DNA from: Eutreptiella sp. 'Long Island Sound 2002' | Lineage: Eukaryota; Euglenozoa; Euglenophyceae; Eutreptiales; Eutreptiaceae | Assembly: GCA_964036045.1 (NCBI GenBank) | Contig: OZ038382.1 | Location: forward strand, 135,336,442-135,400,441 | DNA: 64,000 bases | Reading direction: 5' to 3' | Part shown: positions 56,726 through 64,000 of the stretch, piece after piece | How positions within the stretch are numbered: the stretch's first letter is position 1 | Layout of the letters: each line of letters opens with the position of its first letter | Translations under genes and position numbers: made by a program | Notes under the pieces: model-generated | Databases searched by the model: none | Seen by the model: only the letters and a program-made list of their open reading frames with translations | What the model was told of the DNA's origin: nothing

Positions 56726-58660
56726 ATGCATTCTCCCATGATCATCTCTCACTACGATATTTCGTATTTCTTAGCAATGAAACGCCCCGCCACTTCCCCC
56801 CTTGCTCCCTCCTCAACCAGGGAGGATACCTCCCGATTGTCTATGGCATTACGGGACTTGAGTGGGGCTACTAGCCTCAAGGATGAGCGAGTGGGCCATT
56901 ACTGGGCCACGTCGGCGCTATCATGCCCCCTAGCACGGCGGCAATTCAACAACGCCGTCCAATATGTGAACACCGCCACTTCCACCCAAACCACGGTGAG
57001 GCATGCAAGGCCGCCGTTGAGGCATACGCCGCCTCCCTACTCCCCCCCACCCCCATGTGTGAACTTGTGCTCAACATGAGGGCCCCCAAGTCGTCGTGGA
57101 GGACCCTCTCGGAGCTCTACACGCTCCGCAAGTTGGAGTACCACCGCATCGTCCCCGGTGGCCCCTACTCCCGTCCAATTTGCACCGAGCGGGACTTTCA
57201 AGCCCGTTGGAAGCAGTTGGTCGTCCCTGTGGAATTGGATCCCCCCGTTGCCACGGTGTTGCCCAAGGCCACCGGGATCTCATTGCCCTTCGCCTCATGG
57301 GTCAAGTACATCGTCTCCCGGCTGGGCTTGGTGCGGTCAATCAACCGCACCTTCCTGTTGACGTTCATCGTCCGGGGGGATGCCTACCCCGTGGCCGGGG
57401 GCAATTGGACCCAACTCACCATCTCCTTGGCCAACTTCGAGCGCTTGGCCCGCTCCCCCGGCGGGCCTTTGGGTGTTGAGCATGGCCAATTGTGATGACA
57501 AGGCCATGGACACCCTTGGGGCATTGTGGAAGAGCAATTGGGAGGTACTCCTCTCACCTAGTGCCTTTCACTCGTTTTCACTAGTTTTCTTCTAGTTAGC
57601 CTCGGACACCGCTCGCTAGAAGCTACACTAGACTAGGCATGTGGACACCCCGATCACCCTCCTTGTCCATGGTTGCCCCCCCCCCCCCTGAGGATCACCT
57701 TTGCCTCCTCCTTGGAGGCCCCCCATTGGACGAGCCCCGTGTCGATGATCTCTTAAATCACCTAAACACGAGACATTGGGGGTGGTTCATTTCGTTCTAG
57801 TCTAGTTTCTGCTGCTCCGCTTGCTGCTGCTGCTGTTGCTGCGACCGCTCTCCCCCCCCCCCCCCTCACCCAACCCCAAACTCATCACCCTCCATGGTGC
57901 GCGGGATAGCACTACCCTCCCAAGTGTTCGTTTGGGCGTTCCATATCCCCTCGTTGGACATGGAGCCCACTTCGGGAGCAGCAGCACCAGCAGCGGGGCG
58001 AGGACCCCCCCCCCCCAAGGCCCCCAAGCCCCCCCCCCAAGGCCCCCAAGAAACCCAAGAAGCCCCACTACTTCGAGAGTAGCGAGGAAGAACCCCCCCC
58101 CCCGCACCCAACCCCAAGCCCAAGGCCAAGCCCACCCCCCCCCCCCCCCAGCCCCCCCCCTTGGAGAATAGGGGCCGGGACCCCTATGGGAATGTGCCAG
58201 CTGTGGGGGACACCTGGTATGTCCCTTGGGCGGAGGGGGGCAACGGGGGGACCGTCAGCCAAGTGACGGTGTTGGGGGATTGGGATGAGGAGCTGGACCC
58301 GGGGGACTAGTGGGTGATTTCGCAGGGGTCCAATGGGGAGGGTGGGGAGAAGGGGAAGAAGGGGAAGAAGAGGGAAGAGGGAGAAAAAGGGGGGCACGGT
58401 CCGGGTGCTGGGCGACCTCCTCTTCCACACCCGGGAGGAGGCACAGGCCCACCTCCGGGCGGCCTTGGAGGAGGGGGACAACGGGGACAATGGGGATGAC
58501 GGGGATGGCGAGGGGGGCGGGGGTGACGACAAGGGGGAGGGGGGTGACAAGGGGGGTGACAAGGGGGGTGAGAAGGAAGGGGGCACGGGGGGTGAGAAGG
58601 GGGGTGCTGGGAGCAAGGATGCGCCCCGGCAACCCCCCACCACGCAGGAGGGGCAGGGGG
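56726..58660 (+). pseudogene. family-AB copy A: RGDAYP block, Pro/Lys linker, GTVRV tail
   Basis: ATG at 56726 in phase 2 reads SHYDISYFLAMKRPATSPLA and DTSRLSMALRDLSGATSLKD. Near 57000 phase 1 takes over (EACKAAVEAYAASLLPPTPM, KSSWRTLSELYTLRKLEYHR, ERDFQARWKQLVVPVELDPP, FASWVKYIVSRLGLV, RGDAYPVAGGNWTQL). After a shift near 57455 phase 2 gives LWVLSMANCDDKAMDTLGAL. An intron-like interval with CTAGAAG motifs (57544-57820) follows. Then come a Pro/Lys linker (KAPKKPKKPHYFESSEEE), NRGRDPYGNVPAVGDTWYVP, a TAG at 58308-58310 followed in phase by WVISQGSNGEGGEKGKK, and in another phase GTVRVLGDLLFHTREEAQAH with a Gly/Asp repeat. Order and motifs match minus-strand copy B. The function is unknown and the copy is broken. 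Confidence 0.58.
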
Positions 58661-58895
58661 GCTAATCAGGCTAACCGGACTAATCGGGCTAACCCACCAC
58701 CAAGTGACCCGGCGCGGGCCCGCCACGTGACCTTCCAAGTGACCTATGGGGTGGGGTGGGAGGCAAACCGGGCTAACCGGGGGTGGGGGGGGGGGAACCC
58801 GGCGCTCCATGAGTCGGGTCGAGCATCGCGACCCTGTGATTGGCCACGGCTGGCCATGGTAGCCGGGGTAGCTTCTCTTTGAGGAGTGGCGGAGC
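58655..58895. repeat. GGGCTAACC nonamers and shared 110-bp tail
   Basis: GGCTAATCAGGCTAACCGGA then CTAATCGGGCTAACC (58659-58694) is a nonamer repeat. It recurs as AACCGGGCTAACCGGGGG at 58767-58785. The following 58796-58890 repeats the 7.2-7.45 kb sequence (GAACCCGGCGCTCC, TGGCCATGGTAGCC, CTTCTCTTTGAGGAGTGGCG). It is the likely 3' boundary of copy A. Confidence 0.75.
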
Positions 58896-58910
58896 ATTTA
58901 GATATATCGT

Positions 58911-58998
58911 TCTAGCGACATTCTAGCGAAGCGTTCTAGCAACGTTCTAGCGAGTTCTAGCCACGCTTGCTAGAACGTCGCTAAAACGCCGCTAGAAC
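58911..58998. repeat. cluster of CGTTCTAGCG / CGCTAGAACG decamers
   Basis: Seven or more copies of TTCTAGCRA and the inverse form an imperfect palindrome (CGTTCTAGCGACATTCTAGC ... GCTAGAACGTCGC). The same decamer appears in the terminal repeats at 11.78, 14.70, 56.60 and 60.88 kb and in a cluster at 13817-13897. It is probably sub-terminal transposase-binding sequence; that role is inference. Confidence 0.7.
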
Positions 58999-59079
58999 GA
59001 AATTTTTTCCGACTCCAAATTCAGGTGAAAACAGTGAAATTGTGGAAAAAACCACGGGCCCCCGAGTACGGATAGACTC

Positions 59080-60790
59080 TAGGGACAAGTACAGATTACG
59101 ATCGTAATATTTCGTAATTTTCGTAATTTTCGTAATTTTCGTAATTTTTCCGTAATTTTTGCAATTTTTGCCATATTTTGGGTGGAATTCTTTACGCACA
59201 AAAGGGCCGTTTGCCCCTTATTTGCCATTTGTATACGTGGATATAAAAGGAAAGCTGGCCTGTGGTATCAATTGCACAAGAAAGGGTAGGAAAAGGACCA
59301 ACGCCACCATATCTTCCATCCACATTGCTTGTGTTGTCACAGTCATTTTCCCGTGTTTGTTGTCTTTCTTTGTTCCCGATGGGCAAATCAGCAAACAAGA
59401 AGAACACCAAGAAGCGGAAATTGGATGACAAAGCCCACTATTGCTGCATGAGTGCTTCCCAGAGGGCCGCACAGTACCCTGGTGTGATGGAGCACGTGGT
59501 GATACAATGTGGTGCATACATTGTGAAGTACCCGTGCAACACTCTCATCCCAACTTTGCCAACACACATATAAAATCTGGGAAACACCAACGGAAGTCAA
59601 ACTCGCCATCCAAACCTGATTTTGGGGCAGCCGAGGGAACACCACCTTCATCGGATGCTACAATCGAGGAGCCGGTACATACTTCTGCCTCAACGAGCGA
59701 TCGGACGGTCATCATTGATGCAATCAATGAGGATGTGATGGCTGCTCTTCTTGGCGCGGGTATCCCGCTCGAGAAGATTGATCACCCATCTTTCCGTGGG
59801 TTTTTGAGGAAGTACACCACGGTGGAAGGGTGCATCCGTGAGGCGTCAAATTTGCGGAAGAAGGCAAACTTGCAGCCTTTGTACGATACTCATTTGGCTG
59901 CAATCCGGCGTCGCCTGCACCGTCCACGGTTGAAGTATGTCCCCCACGCGTGGCTATCGTTTGACGAGTGGACGGACGATTTTGGCAACGCAATCGTCGA
60001 CGTTATTCTCGGTGTTGGTCGTGAGTGTTTTGTCATCGAGACGGCCACACTCGAGTGCAAAGGACCCAATTTAGGTGTGGAACACAGTGAGCTCGTCTCT
60101 GTGCTGGTTGCCACTCTTGGACGTTTGGGTATCTCCCCGCAGGATATCGGCTTCTTTATCACCGATGGAGCTTCCGTGGTGAAGGCCGCAATCACTGCAG
60201 CACTGCCTGTTTTCCCTGCTGCCATCCAAGTGATTTGTTTGGCACATACGTTGAACAATTGTGCCAAGGCTATGCTGGGCGCTGCAGGCTTTCAGATGGT
60301 CTCGAACTTCTATACGTCTGCACGGTCATTCGTCAATGCAAAGCTACATGCTGCCCGCCGCCGACGCTGGTACGCTTTTCTGAAGGCACGGGGTATTCGT
60401 GGGGACGTGGAGAAGCGCTTCTAGGCCAAGCCATTGCTGCCCAGGGACCCGCCTTAAACAACCCTGGGCAGCACCATATGCAAATGTTCACCACCGCCGA
60501 CATTCCATCGACGACCGTTGACGACGAACCATGCCGAGAAAATCATCAAAAAAATAAAAAAAAGCAAAAAAACCAAAAATAAAAAAAAAGGCGGGGCCCC
60601 ATTGGACGGCACATGGGGTAGCATCACCAAAATGGTGAGGCTGGGAGCCGCGACAACCCTTTTGGTTGTGTAAACCCGGGAGAGCGCTATCGAAATTTCA
60701 CCGAAATTTGTCGTAATTTTCCGTAATAATTTTCGTAATTTTTATCGTAATTTTCGTAATTACGAGAATCGTAATCTGTACCTGTCCCTG
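59080..60790 (+). mobile_element. hAT-superfamily DNA transposon, 1.71 kb, with inverted ends and 8-bp target duplication
   Basis: The left end TAGGGACAAGTACAGATTAC then GAT and the right end GTAATCTGTACCTGTCCCTG are inverse copies; they begin CAGGG-like, as hAT ends do. Sub-terminal TTCGTAATTTTCGTAATTTT runs occur on both sides. The eight bases outside are ATAGACTC (59072-59079) and ATAGAGGG (60791-60798), five of eight identical, as expected of an aged 8-bp hAT duplication. The interior codes for a truncated transposase. Confidence 0.78.
59379..60424 (+). pseudogene. hAT transposase (CGBP1/DUF659-like), truncated
   Basis: ATG 59379 in phase 3 gives MGKSANKKNTKKRKLDDKAH. After a shift near 59435, phase 2 gives PEGRTVPWCDGARGDTMWCI, a zinc-finger-like C-x2-C with H-x5-H (WCIHC ... 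NTHIKSGKH). Next come a helical region (DEDVMAALLG-like), HAWLSFDEWTDDFGNAIVDV, FFITDGASVVKAAITAALPV and IQVICLAHTLNNCAKAMLGA. In hAT enzymes these are the DNA-binding finger, the first catalytic Asp region (SFDEWTD), the second Asp (TDGAS) and the CxxH motif. The frame stops at TAG 60422-60424 after RRRRWYAFLKARG. The insertion domain, the catalytic Glu and the C-terminal dimerisation region are absent, so the protein cannot transpose the element. Confidence 0.85.
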
Positions 60791-61457
60791 ATAGAGGGGT
60801 CCAGGTTGCAATCCTCAAAGTACCCACCACGTACCCCCGCGGGGGGGGTGGTAACCCCCTTTTTTTTCCGTTTCAGCCTTCTAGCGCCATCTAGGCTAGA
60901 ACGAGATTGGGTCTTCTAGCGTGTACCAAGGGAGGTTCCAGAGGCAACAAAAAACCCGCTGAGTCCTCACGGATGGGGCCCCACATGTGCCGAACCCACC
61001 TTGATGAGGGGTCTACGTAGAAGAAACAAGTTGATGGCACTCGGGTCTAGACCGACACGTGGTGACCCCAAAGTACCCACAGCACTTACACCCCAACCAT
61101 AGGTACAGCTTTTGCGGCACCTCTTGTGCCATTTCGAATGCAACTTCTGCCACACTTCTCTCAAGCCTCATTGTGTTCGGGATTTGAGCTGGGAGTGGTC
61201 CTCCATGGCCCATGCTACACTGTGGCAGATGTCATGACACGTCATGATGTCTCAGTCTATTTCCCACCCCCCTAGTTAAGCCAGCCCCCCCCCCCCCCCC
61301 ACTTAAGATACCCCCCTCGGTTATGGTATCTCCCCCAGGAACCCAGGAAAACCAAGTACTTAAGGTACCCCCCGTTGGTCAAACGCCTCACAAACAAAAC
61401 ATGACAATGCACCATGCACCATGAAATCAGAACGTTGAAAGGCCTGTGTGATTAAAG

Positions 61458-61680
61458 TTATGCATTTGCTTCGAAGAAAGACCAGATGCCAAGTTGCCTT
61501 TGCTTCTTGGCAGGACGCTCCTGAACCACAGGAGGTTCAGGTGGATTGACAGATTGAACCCACTGCTTTGGGATCATACTTGTATTCAGGCAGGGCACAA
61601 AGTTGAATGTCGGAGCTGTCTGCAGTGGGCCATACGTACCACAATTTGGTGAAAGAGGATGCAGAAATGCAGTATCAGCA
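61458..61680 (-). CDS. C-terminal exon with PCNA-box-like QLGIWSFF
   Basis: The minus-strand phase reads NTSMIPKQWVQSVNPPEPPV, then VQERPAKKQRQLGIWSFFEA NA before the stop at 61458-61460. QLGIWSFF fits the PIP-box consensus Q-x2-[ILM]-x2-[FY]-[FY] and is preceded by KKQR, as in many PCNA-binding tails. The upstream limit is unclear, since the phase stays open to 61790 through less coding-like sequence. It could be a host replication/repair protein or the tail of a mobile-element protein. Between 60931 and 61457 I see only C-tracts (61287-61301) and no gene. Confidence 0.42.
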
Positions 61681-61927
61681 TGGCCAAGCACCGCAGACAG
61701 AAAATATTCAACTTCAAGGACATCCACCCACTCATTGTACCCCCCCCCCCCAGTTATCGTATCCCCCCTTGGGAAGCCAAAAATTTTCACTTCGGGATCG
61801 CAACGGGGGGTATGATAAACTGGGGGGGTGGGTTACCTCTTCACCCTACACCTCTCAACCCACTGCGTCTCCTCTAGCGCCAACTCCTCCTCCATGCAGC
61901 ACCAGCCCTCCCACTGTACTATCCCAG

Positions 61928-62253
61928 GCTGCACTGACAACACCTACGATTTCAAAACGCGTGTCGTTGAGGTGTGGTGTGTTGGGCCCGTGTTTCCAAA
62001 GGACCTGAAGGACAAGCTGGAGGTGAAAATGCAGTCTGAGATAATTAAATCTGCAGATGACATTAACATGTTCTTTGCCCCCATGCCCTTTCCGGAGCCC
62101 AGCACCAGCTCCGCCCCGGAGTTGCGCGTGGAGGACATGTCCCAGCCCAGTCTCCAACAGCCTGTTCTGGATCCCGAGTCTTCATTCCAGGTTCTTGCAG
62201 GACAGGATTACAGGGGCAATGGGATGGAATCCTGGAGCACTCCTTCAAGATGA
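61928..62253 (+). CDS. probable last exon of an unrecognised gene
   Basis: After CTATCCCAG, phase 1 reads TDNTYDFKTRVVEVWCVGPV, then PKDLKDKLEVKMQSEIIKSA and DDINMFFAPMPFPEPSTSS, with a Ser/Gln-rich end before TGA 62251-62253. The composition is natural. Alternative AGs within could trim the exon. No family is recognised, and the preceding 61740-61927 is a C-tract region. Confidence 0.42.
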
Positions 62254-62384
62254 CTCACCAATTGCCAGAGGGGAGAGGGGAATGGGTATGTGTGTGGGGC
62301 AAACGCACTGTGGAAATGCACTGTCAGAGCGACGAACTACTGTAAGATCACGGAATGGGGGAATTGCCTCGTTCTTCCTTCCCA

Positions 62385-62990
62385 AATCTTTTTGAAGTTA
62401 TGTGCTTTTTAGTGGTTGCGATCCAATAGCTCTTGGTGGCTGTGTGAAAAAAGGTAAGTCTACCAAGGGTTCCAGCTACACCGTAGCTCACCTTCATTTC
62501 GTCTCCACCTCCTTTGATTTTGCCCCTTTGCTCCCCAAGCGATTTGGCAGTTCCCCTTCAGCTGAGCTTCAGTGCAGGTAAGGCAAACAATGTTTTTTGG
62601 CACCAATGTCATTTTGGGGCTGGCAGATGAACGGCGCTGTGTAGGGCCTAGAACTGCAATGTATAGTGTGGATACCTCAAGGAGCAGGATGTTGTTGGCA
62701 TCTGGTGCACTCACCTCTGCACAACGGATTTGCCTGTGGGATGCAAGGTAGGATGGATGTCCCAACTGAGGTGCATCAGACTGCAAATATGCGACACAGA
62801 TCATGCCTTGTTGATAGGAAGTTCCTTGCAAAGGTGGAGGGGAGGTCAGCCAGGTGGGCAGCTCTAAGGCTATGCCCCCAGCCTTCTTTGAATTTATGTG
62901 CCTTTGAGTGGTTGCAATCCAATAGCTCTTGGTAGGTGGCTGTGTCAAAGAAGGTTGATCTACCAAAGGTTCCACCAACACCTTCGCTTA
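62385..62990. repeat. direct duplication of ~100 bp, about 510 bp apart
   Basis: TGAAGTTATGTGCTTTTTAG then TGGTTGCGATCCAATAGCTC and GGTTCCA...TAGCTCACC at 62392-62492 recurs at 62888-62998 as TGAATTTATGTGCCTTTGAG then TGGTTGCAATCCAATAGCTC. The segment between them (62500-62880) shows no firm gene. Confidence 0.7.
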
Positions 62991-63337
62991 GCTCACCATA
63001 TTAGCTCTCACCCTTCCTCTTGGAATTCCAAGTCTCTCCTGGTCGGTTCCCTGCCACACCTTCTTCCTCAGTGCTCAGGGGGGAAATAGCTGCCATGTGT
63101 TGTTGCCTTGATATTCCTAGCTCGTATTCTTCTACCGGTTGTGTTTCTGTTGTGCTTGTTCTTCGGTGTTTGCTTGTTTAACACAAGCACTGTGGATCCT
63201 TTTGTTGTTGCACGGCAAGGAGCAAATTGTGTTCCCATTAGCTTGCTCACTGACTTCGAATATAGGACTCTAGGAATGCAGTGACGCATTGATTTGAGTG
63301 CATGCTTGTGTTTTTATGGCAAAACAAGCGAGGCACA

Positions 63338-63486
<149 letters not shown>

Positions 63487-63584
63487 TCCAATCTGCACTC
63501 CTCTCCCCAACTCTAGGTGGCTCCACAATACGGCTGTAAGGTACGTGCGAAAGGCACAACGGTGGTGGAAGGGGCTAAACTCCA

Positions 63585-64000
63585 TCAAAACGGGCTCAAA
63601 ATGGGCTCAAAACACTTGTTTGAGCATCGCAAATGGTCTGGGATCAGTTTTGGAAAAACGCGTTTTTGACCCATTTTTGACCCATTTTTGGTCCCAAAAA
63701 GGCCCACTTTCAAGGCATTTTGGGATCTTCCATGGCCCAAAACGGTCCCCCACGGGCTCAAAATGGGCTAAAACCACTTGTTTGAGCATCCTGAATGGTC
63801 TAGGATCACTTTTGGAAAAATGCGTTTTTGACCCATTTTTGGTCCCAAAATGACCCATTTTCAAGGCATTTTGGGGTTTTCCATGGCCCAAAACACGCCC
63901 CCACGGGCTCAAAACGGCCTAAAAACACCTGTTTGAGCATCCCAAGTGGTCTAGGAACAAGTTTGGAAAACATGATTTTTTTCGCCCCGGGGACCCTGGT
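63585..64000. repeat. satellite of ~160 bp, three units to the window edge
   Basis: Starts of the form GTTTGAGCATCNCNAATGGT occur near 63618, 63779 and 63930, followed by GACCCATTTTTGACCCATTT and CAAGGCATTTTGGGATYTTC. It is the same family as 46.9-48.0 kb, so the block at the edge is probably the start of another repeat region. Confidence 0.85.

Larger units (their letters stand above)
56571..60930. mobile_element. composite region bounded by the same inverted repeats as the 11.7-14.7 kb element
   Basis: CCTTGGTGCACGCTAGAAGA then CCCAATTTCGTTCTAG at 56571-56606 is matched in inverse at 60890-60930 (CTAGAACGAGATTGGGTCTT then CTAGCGTGTACCAAGG). Internal ends share CTAGCCTAGATG. The region encloses family-AB copy A and a complete-ended hAT element. 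It could be one element with nested insertions or two neighbouring ends of different copies. Target duplications were not resolved. Confidence 0.5.

Overview
This is eukaryotic nuclear DNA. Coding pieces are short, separated by GT-AG introns with pyrimidine-rich acceptors, mixed with degraded DNA transposons, a non-LTR retrotransposon relic, minisatellites and more than twenty poly-C/poly-G tracts. There are no operons or ribosome binding sites. The high GC, the many lineage-specific repeats and the small introns would suit a large-genome alga or other protist, but nothing here fixes the taxon.

Layout: 0-7 kb holds broken plus-strand genes of unknown function (one with a PHD-like Cys/His cluster), split by a 211-bp tandem duplication and a minisatellite. 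From about 8.7 to 16.2 kb, on the minus strand, lies a large multi-exon gene of an unrecognised repeated family ('family AB', copy B). A 3-kb inverted-terminal-repeat element carrying a hAT transposase relic and a 650-bp palindrome interrupts it. From 16.2 to 21.5 kb there are weak coding pieces, including one Cys/His- and Ser-rich gene. From 21.6 to 29.9 kb sits a giant array with a roughly 24-bp period, duplicated around a 1.2-kb minus-strand membrane-protein segment. It runs straight into the last recognisable exon of a SNF2/ATRX-like helicase (29.86-30.21 kb).

From 30 to 42 kb is ordinary-looking intron-rich gene space: a coiled-coil acidic C-terminus, a three-exon gene whose splice phases agree, and several exon candidates, plus one MITE-like element. 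From 42.5 to 48.7 kb are GC-rich tandem repeats, then 1.15-kb repeat units with a satellite of about 165 bp and telomere-like motifs. From 50 to 56.3 kb come further exons, a LINE-type RNase H relic, and a TLDc-domain gene whose 1.34-kb intron contains a self-complementary hexamer tract. From 56.6 to 60.9 kb is a nested composite: family-AB copy A and a 1.7-kb hAT element with its own terminal repeats and an imperfect 8-bp target duplication. The last 3 kb holds a minus-strand C-terminus with a PCNA-box-like motif, one exon, a 144-bp (AT)n tract and the same satellite again.

Confident identifications are few: SNF2 C-terminus, TLDc, the hAT transposases, and less surely the RNase H/LINE relic. 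Most other genes are recognised only as coding-like. The most unusual general signal is that frames otherwise continuous on both sides are interrupted almost only by TAG. One of these aligns with tryptophan in the sister copy, and many frameshifts lie at G/C homopolymers.
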